NCBI RefSeq assembly: GCF_937877005.1
Contig: NZ_CALEFV010000123.1
Span: 1-15,800 of the forward strand
DNA: 15,800 nt
DNA from: an uncultured Fibrobacter sp.
Lineage (GTDB): Bacteria > Fibrobacterota > Fibrobacteria > Fibrobacterales > Fibrobacteraceae
Reading direction: 5' to 3'
Below, piece by piece: positions 1-8,166 of the stretch. A program made the position numbers and the translations under genes. Each line of letters begins with the position of its first letter. The first letter of the stretch is position 1. Below the pieces are notes generated by a model that did no database searches, was not told the DNA's origin, and worked only from the letters and a program-made list of their open reading frames with translations.

Positions 1-1
1 G

Positions 2-1885
2 CTTTCGTCTTGTGCGTCGAGTAAGAATGATGCGGTGGTGGAACAGCCCACTGTTTCCGAAACGCAACCGTTTGTGCAGCCTTTGTCGCAGTCGGTTCCT
101 ACGACTCTGTTTGAAACGAAGAAGGTGGGTGACGATAGGCAGGTGCGTGTCGTGGAAAAGCCGACGCTTGCCGCCCTTGATTTCGCTGCTTACTACAACA
201 ATCCGATTCGCTTGGCTGGCAAGGATGAAAAGCCCGAAAATTATACCGGAAAGATGGCTGCGACAACCGTAGCGCAATATCCCTTCCCGATGCTCAGTTC
301 CATATCGGAAAGCGAACCTGCTGTTCTTGCGGGGAGAGCCCCCCTTGCGTGGGAGCCGCTTTCAAAAATTCTCTACGCCCAGGTGGGAAATGATTCTCTG
401 GGGGCATTACTCAATTCCGTTGAGTCGGTCAAGTGGGATGAACCCGACGTTTTCCGAGCCTTCCAGACGGTGTCGCGTTTGTGGGGTGTGCCCATGAGCG
501 ATGGTTCCGTGGAATGGTGGGTCGAAGTGATGCCCGCCCTCTGGACGGAGCGTTCCGTATTCTACGGTAAGCTGAGATTGGTGTCCCGTGGTGAAACGGC
601 GGAAGTTCTGAATTACTATTTGACGGCAGAAATGAATGCCGAAGATGCCTTGAATTGGGCTCGAACCTTGTCGTCTTACTGGTATCCGACCTTGAATACG
701 GATTTGGAACCGCATACGCCGGGAGCCCCCTGGGAAAATGGCAAACCCTTTGCTGTGATGCGTGGAAACCCCATGGGCGAGCCGATGTGGATTGGCTTCG
801 AGGTGCCTGCGTTCAGACTTTCGGAAGAAGCTTTGCGGGCAAAGCGGGTCGCTGATTCTCTCTCGGCCGCAGGAGAAGTCATTCCGGTGAATAGGATGCT
901 TGACACGACTTCCACTTTCCGACTGCAGACTCTTGCCGGTGTAGAAGGTTCTTGCCCTGCAAACGCGGCGACGGATAGGTTCCGTGAAGGGCTTTCGAAA
1001 ATCATGGCGAAGTTGCCCAAGGAACAGAATGCCTGGGCTTCGGGCGATATGCTCTGGTTTAGGCGCAATGCGAACTATCTGCTTGCAGATCAGATAACGG
1101 GCCAGGATTCGCTTCACAATCCTCTCCCGCGTCTTCTGGAACTCAAGAAGTATCTGGATTCCCTAAATGTGCAGCTTTTGGTTGTGCCGATTCCGGTGAA
1201 GGAAGAAATTTATGCAGATCGCCTTGTCGAAGGAACTCCGGCAGACCTTTGCGTAAATCCTGCGGGTCGCGAGTTTACGCGTGAAATGCTTTCCGCGGGA
1301 ATTGACGTGCTTGATGTGTATCCGGCGCTCATGGCGGCCAAAGCTGGTGACGAGCCTCCGCATTATAGTTATCAGCGTTATGATACGCACTGGTCGCTGC
1401 CTGGCATGCTTGCCGCGATGGAACTGCTCGCGGCTCGTGTGACGCAGTATTCCTGGTATGCTGAATCTGGTGCGCAACCGGGAATGCTCAATATGCAGGA
1501 AACGAGGACGCTTCGCGAAGGCGATCTCGTTGCGCAAATGCCCGATGCCGAAAAGTCCAAGTATCCGGCTGATACGCTTCCGGCCATGCAGATTTTTAAG
1601 GGTTCCGAACCTTACAAGGGGGGCAAGAATTCTCCTATTCTCCTGATGGGGGACTCGTTTACGGGAGTCTTTGAATCGGTCAACCAGAAAAGTGGTGGGC
1701 CGGGATCCCTTCTTGCCTTTGCGACTGGCCTTGATGTGCAGGTGTTGACGAGCTGGGGTGGTGGTCCCGGTATATACCATCGCATGATGAAAATGAAAAA
1801 GGATATGCAGAGCAAGCGTCTCGTGATATATATGATGACGGCTCGCGACTTCTGGCAATCTCCCATGGAATGGGACGGATTGTAG
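2..1885 (+). CDS. AlgX/AlgJ-like SGNH O-acyltransferase lipoprotein (5' end outside window)
   Basis: The reading frame is open from the first base, and its first visible codons read L-S-S-C-A-S-S, a good lipobox, so the gene starts upstream of the window. The GTG at 35 is internal. The protein is probably a lipid-anchored envelope protein. Numbering from the codon at 2, the N-terminal ~330 residues are unrecognised. After that comes an AlgX/AlgJ-type SGNH domain: a LWFRR-NANYLL stretch, then LLVVPIPVKEEIYADRL (the family's v-P-x-P-x-K segment), then DTHW (Asp461, His463; bases 1382-1390) and GDSF (Ser552; bases 1655-1657). In AlgX/AlgJ the equivalent Asp, His and Ser form the catalytic triad that O-acetylates an exopolysaccharide together with an MBOAT partner. 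No MBOAT gene is visible here; one may lie upstream. The stop codon is 15 nt before the next gene. The domain call is firm, but the substrate is unknown. Confidence 0.82.
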   Translation, partial: LSSCASSKNDAVVEQPTVSETQPFVQPLSQSVPTTLFETKKVGDDRQVRVVEKPTLAALDFAAYYNNPIRLAGKDEKPENYTGKMAATTVAQYPFPMLSSISESEPAVLAGRAPLAWEPLSKILYAQVGNDSLGALLNSVESVKWDEPDVFRAFQTVSRLWGVPMSDGSVEWWVEVMPALWTERSVFYGKLRLVSRGETAEVLNYYLTAEMNAEDALNWARTLSSYWYPTLNTDLEPHTPGAPWENGKPFAVMRGNPMGEPMWIGFEVPAFRLSEEALRAKRVADSLSAAGEVIPVNRMLDTTSTFRLQTLAGVEGSCPANAATDRFREGLSKIMAKLPKEQNAWASGDMLWFRRNANYLLADQITGQDSLHNPLPRLLELKKYLDSLNVQLLVVPIPVKEEIYADRLVEGTPADLCVNPAGREFTREMLSAGIDVLDVYPALMAAKAGDEPPHYSYQRYDTHWSLPGMLAAMELLAARVTQYSWYAESGAQPGMLNMQETRTLREGDLVAQMPDAEKSKYPADTLPAMQIFKGSEPYKGGKNSPILLMGDSFTGVFESVNQKSGGPGSLLAFATGLDVQVLTSWGGGPGIYHRMMKMKKDMQSKRLVIYMMTARDFWQSPMEWDGL

Positions 1886-1900
1886 TCTTCCGCCTTTACA

Positions 1901-2635
1901 ATGAAGAAAATTCTTTTGCGTCTGTTCTGGCCGATTCTGATAACAGTGTTCGCGATATCGCTTACGCTGGTGCTTTGGAGCGGTCGCACTGAATCCATCA
2001 GTTTTCGCGATGCAGCGTGTTTCTTTGAAGACCATGTTCCGGGATGCCTTGATACGAATGATGCTTGGAATTTGGGCCTGAAATTTTACGACAGTACTTT
2101 GGCTGAGACGGGGGATACCTTGCAGAGCCTTAAGGCTCTTTTGTGGCAATACTGGAAAATTGAATTTGCCGGAGCGGGGAAGGCCGCAATTTCAGCCGAT
2201 GCGATTAGCGCTCTGCGCGTTCTTGACACGAGAAAATCTGGATGCATGGGACTTTCGTGGGTGGCGATGATGGTGGCAGAATCTCGCCATATTCCGCTTT
2301 CGGTCATTCTGCTTCCGGGACATGTGTATTTGCGGTACGCGGGGGCGGGCGTGCCTCCTGTCAATATGGAACCGAATCGAGAAGGCTTTTTCTATACCGA
2401 TGAAGAATATCGTGAAAAGTATAGGGATGGCCACTGGACCGGATTGGAATTTAAGCCGTTATCGGCATCGAATTTTGTGGGCCTAGCGGCATTTGACATG
2501 GGAAATCTTTATCTGGATAGTGATTTGCGCAGGGCCTTGACATGGTTCCGGATGGCCGAAGAATTCTTTCCAGAGTATCCAGGAATTAAAATCAATCAGG
2601 ATATAGCCAAAAGTCGGCTGCCTGACCACCTGTAG
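1901..2635 (+). CDS. Membrane-anchored transglutaminase-like protein with TPR-like tail
   Basis: This 244-residue protein starts with a K-K-x-L then a hydrophobic segment (about residues 4-26), which reads as an uncleaved signal anchor. The central part looks like a transglutaminase/SirB1-type cysteine-peptidase fold: Cys115 in SGCMGLS, His141 in LLPGHVYLRY, and a polar third position in NMEPNREG (Asn155 or Glu157). This Cys-His-(Asn/Asp) order and the P-G-H-x-x-L-R motif are typical of the superfamily. The last ~45 residues (LYLDSDLRRALTWFRMAEEF) resemble one TPR-type helical hairpin. Such proteins can cleave or cross-link peptides, or act only as binding folds. It sits 15 nt after the AlgX-like gene and 35 nt before the first three-domain lipoprotein, so it is probably co-transcribed. 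No strong Shine-Dalgarno sequence is seen before the ATG at 1901. Its target is unknown. Confidence 0.72.
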   Translation: MKKILLRLFWPILITVFAISLTLVLWSGRTESISFRDAACFFEDHVPGCLDTNDAWNLGLKFYDSTLAETGDTLQSLKALLWQYWKIEFAGAGKAAISADAISALRVLDTRKSGCMGLSWVAMMVAESRHIPLSVILLPGHVYLRYAGAGVPPVNMEPNREGFFYTDEEYREKYRDGHWTGLEFKPLSASNFVGLAAFDMGNLYLDSDLRRALTWFRMAEEFFPEYPGIKINQDIAKSRLPDHL

Positions 2636-2670
2636 AAACTTGCAAGAGCCATAATTGCTATTTTTATCCA

Positions 2671-5436
2671 ATGCGGCTTCTTCTTTCCATTGCGCTTGCG
2701 CTTTTGTTTTGTTCATGTTCCAACTCGGTTGGGATAGAGCATGTAGACAAATCTTTCGTGGACGTGGAAGCGGATACCTTGTCGGGAATGCTTCGAGTTA
2801 CAGCCGTAAAGGGCATTGCGGTTTTAGGGACTGATGATACCCTTGCCGTTATTAGTGAACGCCCATCCATGAAGGTTGAACTTGATTATTCGTTTTCTCT
2901 TGGTCGTCATGAAGTCATTTGTTCCGATTTTAATGGCCTGATGGAGTCTGCGTCGGGACTCCGCGTAGAATGCGATAAGGACAGCATTCCTGCAACGGAT
3001 CTCACATATTACGATGCAGTTCTCTTTGCGAATGAAAAAAGCAAGTCCGAAAAGCGAGATACGGCGTATTCCTATACGAAACTCCGTTTTGACGAGAAAA
3101 AACATTGCATTGGGATAGAAGGGCTGATTTACCATCCTGAGGTAGATGCGTATCGTTTGCCGACAGAAGCGGAATGGATTTTGGTCGCGCAGAAAAACTG
3201 GGACACGAAAAAGGCCTGGACTTCACAAAATTCCGGCTATAAGCTGCACGAGGTTTGTTCACTTGAAAAGGATGGGGAAAAACCGTGTGACATGGTCGGA
3301 AATGCCATGGAATGGATGAATGACTGGCTTGGAACATTTACGGATACGACGGTTTCGAATTATGCGGGATCTCCCGATGGAGGGACTCTTGGCGAAAGAG
3401 TGGTGAAGGGCGGCTCGTATCAGAATCTGGATTCGAACATTACGCTGTACGGCCGTGGGGACGTCTATACGGTGACCTCTTCGACTCGAGCACCCTATGT
3501 CGGTTTTCGTTTGGCGTTCGGAAAGATTCCCGATGTAACATGGCTTGGCTATAATGGAATGCGCATTGTTAGCCGTGTCATGCCTTTGCTGAATACGGCA
3601 TCTATTCGGTCTGTTTCGAAAACATACAAGATGAAACTCGCCTTCAGGAACGATGTGTCGGGAAATCTCTCGTATATTGACTATTCTACCGGGGTTATCT
3701 ATGTAGCTGAAATCAAGGATACATTGCCGGTTTATCATCCTGAAATATCACCTGACGGTCGGATGGTCGCATTCTGCACGGGGATTGAAGGTGTTTCGGG
3801 AAAATCTGAAGTGTACATAAGAACGCTAGACGTGATTGGTTCAAGGTTGGTCAAGCTAGATGTGAAAAGTGCAGCGATTCCGCGGTGGCACGTCCTTGAT
3901 AATGGAGATACGGCCATCGTCTATGTGTCCGACGCAGGAAATAACAAGGAAGAAACTTCCTTCAGGAAATCATCCACGTGGCAGGTCGTGTTTAAGAACG
4001 GCCGGTTTAGAACCCCGACGAAACTTTTTGATGGAGCTTATCATGGGGGAATTTCTTATGACAGGCGCCTAGCTGTAAGTGGTGCGAGGTTGCTTCGTGC
4101 AAGAATCGCGAAATCAAATTCTACGGTTACAGGAAGTGCCCGCGATACGGTCTGGTATGGAGGCGAGCAGGCCTGCAATGTATCGCTCTCTCAGGATGCT
4201 GCGAAAAAGACATTGTTCCTTGATTTTGGCGGAAAGACGGGACGGAAATTTGTTGGAAAGGATTATGGCACTCATGAACGCTTGCTGGTCGCGGACAGTA
4301 CGGGAAAACTGATTCATTCCGTAGCGGCTCCTTCGGGGTATTCGTTCGATCATGCGGAATGGGTGCAGGGACGTTCCGATTTGGCTGTGGCGACAATAAC
4401 GAATGCTCAGGGGGCTCATTCCAAGATTGTTCTAGTAAAAATGGAAAATGGCGAGGTGTTGGAACTGGCCGAAGGGGATGAAATCTGGCACCCGAATTTC
4501 TGGATGTATACTCCGGCGGATTATTCAAAATTTGATCTGGATCCGGATAGTGCCGGTGTCTACATGCATGCGGATGGCGATTACTCGTCTCTGCTGATGC
4601 GGTATAATATGGAAGTGCTATGGCGCTATCGTGATTCGGCAAATGTGGCTATCATGGGATCTTCTCGGCCATTGATTAGCGTATGCTCTCGCTGCTTCAG
4701 CAGAAATTTCTATGCAGTCAATTTGGCCCATACTCCAAATTCCGTCTATGCGACGCGTGATTTTCTGGACTTGTATGTTTACAGGCACCTAAAGCGGCTG
4801 AAGTACATTATCCTGTCACTGGATATTGATTTCTGGAACAAGATTGATGGCCCGGAAGGAGACAATTTCTTTGTGACTTCGGTGGATAAGTATCCAGGAT
4901 ATGTCTATGACAGGAATCATGACTACTGGGAAACGGGTTACCCCGAAGGTCTTTTGGAATATACCGAGAATTTCTTGACGGTATCTTCGGAACAGGTGTA
5001 TCTGGAAGATCGAGGACGCCTGTTGGCTGTGACTTGTAAGCCTTGGGCGAAAAAGCCGGCGATAGACTTGGATTCAACCTATTATGATGATCACGAGTAC
5101 CTTCTGTCAAACAGTATGGATGCTCTCGAAGGTATTATCGATAAGGCTCGGAGCAAGGGGATATATGTCATAGGAGTCATTTTCCCGCAAAATCCGAATT
5201 ACAGGAAAACGGGAGCTTTCGGCCGTTATGGACTGCGTCGGAGTACTGCGCAGGAATTGATCAAGAAATTCAGGGACCTTGAGAAAACTTACGACAATTT
5301 CAAGTTTGTCGATGAAAATAAGATGGGAAAACATGATTATGGCGACAAGTTTGCTTCGGACAATGATCATCTCTGCTCGCTTGGAGCCCCTGTAGTGACG
5401 AAAAGACTTGATTCCCTTTTGAAAAAAATGGAATAA
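2671..5436 (+). CDS. Three-domain lipoprotein, FGE-like + beta-propeller + SGNH-like (TIGR02171-type), copy 1
   Basis: A 921-residue predicted lipoprotein with hydrophobic signal residues 3-13 and lipid-attachment Cys16 (F-C-S-C, a slightly unusual lipobox). Residues ~40-285 form an FGE/sulfatase-modifying-factor-like domain: RHEV, then YRLPTEAEW, GNAMEWMNDWLG, VVKGGSY and a closing VGFRLAFG. The two active-site cysteines that follow GGS[WY] in true FGE are absent, so it is probably not a formylglycine generator. Cysteines 84, 101, 146, 196 and 206 are shared with the sister copies and may form disulfides. Residues ~320-610 contain TolB/PD40-type propeller repeats such as YHPEISPDGRMVAFCTG. 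Residues ~640-921 look like an SGNH-hydrolase domain: GSSR (Ser664/665), LSLDIDFW, and Asp897-x-Asp899-His900-Leu. The architecture matches my memory of the function-unknown Fibrobacter family TIGR02171. The stop is 3 nt before copy 2. No clear Shine-Dalgarno sequence precedes the ATG. Confidence 0.85.
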   Translation: MRLLLSIALALLFCSCSNSVGIEHVDKSFVDVEADTLSGMLRVTAVKGIAVLGTDDTLAVISERPSMKVELDYSFSLGRHEVICSDFNGLMESASGLRVECDKDSIPATDLTYYDAVLFANEKSKSEKRDTAYSYTKLRFDEKKHCIGIEGLIYHPEVDAYRLPTEAEWILVAQKNWDTKKAWTSQNSGYKLHEVCSLEKDGEKPCDMVGNAMEWMNDWLGTFTDTTVSNYAGSPDGGTLGERVVKGGSYQNLDSNITLYGRGDVYTVTSSTRAPYVGFRLAFGKIPDVTWLGYNGMRIVSRVMPLLNTASIRSVSKTYKMKLAFRNDVSGNLSYIDYSTGVIYVAEIKDTLPVYHPEISPDGRMVAFCTGIEGVSGKSEVYIRTLDVIGSRLVKLDVKSAAIPRWHVLDNGDTAIVYVSDAGNNKEETSFRKSSTWQVVFKNGRFRTPTKLFDGAYHGGISYDRRLAVSGARLLRARIAKSNSTVTGSARDTVWYGGEQACNVSLSQDAAKKTLFLDFGGKTGRKFVGKDYGTHERLLVADSTGKLIHSVAAPSGYSFDHAEWVQGRSDLAVATITNAQGAHSKIVLVKMENGEVLELAEGDEIWHPNFWMYTPADYSKFDLDPDSAGVYMHADGDYSSLLMRYNMEVLWRYRDSANVAIMGSSRPLISVCSRCFSRNFYAVNLAHTPNSVYATRDFLDLYVYRHLKRLKYIILSLDIDFWNKIDGPEGDNFFVTSVDKYPGYVYDRNHDYWETGYPEGLLEYTENFLTVSSEQVYLEDRGRLLAVTCKPWAKKPAIDLDSTYYDDHEYLLSNSMDALEGIIDKARSKGIYVIGVIFPQNPNYRKTGAFGRYGLRRSTAQELIKKFRDLEKTYDNFKFVDENKMGKHDYGDKFASDNDHLCSLGAPVVTKRLDSLLKKME

Positions 5437-5439
5437 AAG

Positions 5440-8151
5440 ATGCGCTTGATTGTATTGCTGTTCCTTTTGGTGTCGCTTTTGCTGATGTCTTGTTCGAATT
5501 CGACGGATAGTGCGGAATCGACGAGAGAACATCTTGCTTTTGTGGCTGATTCTCTCGAAGGAATGATGCGTGTTGTACTGGACGAGAAAAAGGCCATCCT
5601 GGGCACCTCGGAGACTCGGGCCAAGAAGAATGAGCGACCGGAAATGACCGTGATTTTGGATTATCCGTTCTCGATTGGAAGATCCGAAGTCCCGTGTAGC
5701 GAATTTAATTCGAAAATGGATTCCTTGACGGGTCTTTCGCTGAAATGCAATGCAAAGAATCTTCCTGCGACAGACTTGACCTTCTATGATGCAGTTCTCT
5801 TTGCCAATGCACGCAGCAAGGAGGAGGGGCTTGATACGGCTTATACTTACACGAAGGTGATTCTAGATGCTGAAAATCATTGCGTGAATTTGGAAGGCTT
5901 TGTGTTTCATCCGGAAATAGAGGGCTATCGTCTGCCAACTGAGGCGGAATGGGTGCTTGTGGCTAGCCAGAACTGGAACCTGGAGAATTCCTGGACTGCC
6001 GATAATTCGGATTATATGTTACATGCGGTTTGCTTAAAAGCCGAAAGTGATGAAATCTGTGATATTGCGGGAAATGCGATGGAGTGGGTGAATGACTGGC
6101 TTGGTAATTTCCGTGATACGACTGTTTTGAATTATGTGGGTGCTCCCGATGGAGGGGGACTCGGTCAGCGAGTGGTGAAAGGGGGGAGCTATCGCCATGC
6201 CTCTTCGACTATTAATCTCTATAGCCGTGGAGATGTATATGCGGTAACCTCTTCGACTAGGGCGGAGTATGTCGGTTTTAGGCTTGCCTTTGGCAAGATT
6301 CCCAATGCCCTTTGGATGAATGCTTCAGGGAACTCGGTGACGAACCGTATTGTTCCCTTGGCAGGAGCGTCAATGCTGCAGTCTTTGACTGAGTCTTCGC
6401 GGATGAAGCTTGTGTTCCGCAATGATTTGACGGGGAATCTTGTTTATATCGATTATTCGAGTGGAATTCTTTCGATAAATGAGATTGCCGATACCATTCA
6501 GGTCTACCATCCGGATCTGTCTCCGGATGGTGCGCTGGTGGCGTTCTGTACGGGACTCGAAGGTGTCTCGGGACAATCGGACCTTTATGTGCGCGACTTG
6601 AATGCGGAAGGAACGAATTTAGTGAAACTTGAGGTGGAAAGTGCCGCAATTCCACGCTGGCGTGTACTAGAGAATGGCGATACCGTGATTGTATATGTGA
6701 CGGATGCGAGTAATAATAAGGATGAATCTACATTCAAGTCGGCATCCACTTGGCAGGTGAAATTTTCAAATGGAAAGTTTGGCAAGCCACGGAAACTTCT
6801 TGATGGCTCCTATCACGGAGGTGTCAACGACCATCTAGCCGTAACGGGGGCGAGGCTTCTGCGTGTGAATGTTTCCGGCCGTGATACGCTTTGGTATAAT
6901 GGAGAACAGGCTTGTAATGTGTCCCTGGCAAAGGATAGCAGTAGCCGGATTCTGTTCCTGGATTTTGGCGGGAAAACAGGACAGGGCTTTGTCGGTGAGA
7001 AATATGGTGTACACGAACGTTTGCTGATTGCCGATGCTTCCGGTCGTCTTGTTCAGTCCATTGCTGCGCCGACGGGGTATTCGTTTGACCATAGCGAATG
7101 GCTTCTGGGACATAGCAATCTTGTTGTTGCGACACTGACAAATGCAAATGGCGCACATACAAAAGTTGTGCTGGTGAATGTCTCTGACGGTACCATCGTG
7201 GACCTGGTTGAAGGAGATGAACTGTGGCATCCCTGCTTCTGGGTGAACGGAGGTGCTTCTCAAGGCGATGGAGAAACTCTTGATCTGGACAGTGCTGGCG
7301 TTTATTTTGCCTATAGGGAAGAAAATCATCTGATGTCATCTTCGGTGGAATTGGCGATGAAATTGCAGATGTTCTGGAAAGATCCGGATGTTCCTGAATG
7401 CTTCGTCTTGGGAAGTTCCATGCTAATGGACGCTGTCATCGAAGATTCCGTTAAAAGCTGCAAAATGCTTAATATGGGTGTGACTCTTGCAGATGTACAC
7501 TTGTTCGATTATCTTGTCGACCATTACATTATTCCGTACGCAACCAAGAAAAAGACTCTTGTGATAGAACTTGCTCCGGGATTATTGTTCAGGAGTCCTA
7601 TGGATTATCTCGTCTTTTTGAGGAATTATTCCCCAGGACTGATTTACGATGAAAACCATTTGAATGCAGAAAATTACGCTTTGGTGGCAAGAATAAGTCA
7701 GGATTATTCGTATCCGAGAAATTTGTTTACTCAGGGATATATGGAAGGAACTTTCCTGTTAGAATCCGTTTCCTGGGGGGATACCTATGTCTCTGTGGAT
7801 ATATCCCAGATGCCTTTCGATAGTCCGACCCTGCAGGCGAATATCGGTATTTTGAAAAGAATGAAGGAAAAAGCCGAAAAGCATGGCGTTGACTTGGTGT
7901 TGGCAATCACGCCGCGAAATCCGGCCTATTACAAGGATACGGACTCATTTGGTCTTTTTGGCCCATCTCTCGAAGTCGCGGAAAAGATTATTGAGGAATT
8001 GCAAAAGAATGGTTTTTATATTTTTGATGAGAATAAGAACGGGCAACATGACTATACGCCGGAAGAGGCCTATAATAATTCTCATTTGAGTTACTTGGGT
8101 GCTGCACGTTTTACTGCCCGTCTTGATTCTGTCCTAAAAGTTCTGAAATAG
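5440..8151 (+). CDS. Three-domain lipoprotein, FGE-like + beta-propeller + SGNH-like (TIGR02171-type), copy 2
   Basis: A 903-residue paralogue of the flanking genes with a clear lipoprotein signal (L-M-S-Cys18). The FGE-like domain (about 40-287) keeps YRLPTEAEW, GNAMEWVNDWLG, VVKGGSY and VGFRLAFG, with the shared cysteines at 86, 103, 148, 198 and 207 but none after GGSY. The propeller (about 320-602) keeps the SPDG repeat motif and an ELWHP end. The C-terminal ~270 residues are much less like the other two copies. The nucleophile-elbow motif is GSSM instead of GSSR (Ser659/660). The C-terminal block reads N-N-S-His882-Leu-Ser, with no Asp at either -3 or -1 of the histidine. It still ends with the shared DENKNGQHDY and HLSYLGA segments. 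This suggests a tail with altered or lost catalysis, or a new ligand. It begins 3 nt after copy 1, so translation may be coupled. Confidence 0.85.
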   Translation: MRLIVLLFLLVSLLLMSCSNSTDSAESTREHLAFVADSLEGMMRVVLDEKKAILGTSETRAKKNERPEMTVILDYPFSIGRSEVPCSEFNSKMDSLTGLSLKCNAKNLPATDLTFYDAVLFANARSKEEGLDTAYTYTKVILDAENHCVNLEGFVFHPEIEGYRLPTEAEWVLVASQNWNLENSWTADNSDYMLHAVCLKAESDEICDIAGNAMEWVNDWLGNFRDTTVLNYVGAPDGGGLGQRVVKGGSYRHASSTINLYSRGDVYAVTSSTRAEYVGFRLAFGKIPNALWMNASGNSVTNRIVPLAGASMLQSLTESSRMKLVFRNDLTGNLVYIDYSSGILSINEIADTIQVYHPDLSPDGALVAFCTGLEGVSGQSDLYVRDLNAEGTNLVKLEVESAAIPRWRVLENGDTVIVYVTDASNNKDESTFKSASTWQVKFSNGKFGKPRKLLDGSYHGGVNDHLAVTGARLLRVNVSGRDTLWYNGEQACNVSLAKDSSSRILFLDFGGKTGQGFVGEKYGVHERLLIADASGRLVQSIAAPTGYSFDHSEWLLGHSNLVVATLTNANGAHTKVVLVNVSDGTIVDLVEGDELWHPCFWVNGGASQGDGETLDLDSAGVYFAYREENHLMSSSVELAMKLQMFWKDPDVPECFVLGSSMLMDAVIEDSVKSCKMLNMGVTLADVHLFDYLVDHYIIPYATKKKTLVIELAPGLLFRSPMDYLVFLRNYSPGLIYDENHLNAENYALVARISQDYSYPRNLFTQGYMEGTFLLESVSWGDTYVSVDISQMPFDSPTLQANIGILKRMKEKAEKHGVDLVLAITPRNPAYYKDTDSFGLFGPSLEVAEKIIEELQKNGFYIFDENKNGQHDYTPEEAYNNSHLSYLGAARFTARLDSVLKVLK

Positions 8152-8166
8152 AGGCTAGGGAAAACG

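Noticed and set aside
35..37. GTG as the start of the first gene
   Set aside because: The frame is open to the window edge and shows a lipobox before this codon, so the true start is upstream.
407..1117. 236-codon open frame on the minus strand
   Set aside because: Antisense to the AlgX-like gene, with Arg/His-rich shadow composition and no motif.
1..1885. Naming the first gene algX or algJ and the locus alginate biosynthesis
   Set aside because: Only the SGNH acyltransferase domain type is shared; no alginate pathway genes are present and the polymer is unknown.
1163..2149. 328-codon open frame on the minus strand
   Set aside because: It crosses two well supported plus-strand genes, is very Arg/His-rich as antisense frames are, and has no recognisable domain.
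2640..2664. Promoter between the transglutaminase-like gene and copy 1 (TTGCAA ... TATTTT)
   Set aside because: The spacing is only 13 bases, too short for a sigma-70-type promoter, and the gap is just 35 nt within an apparent operon.
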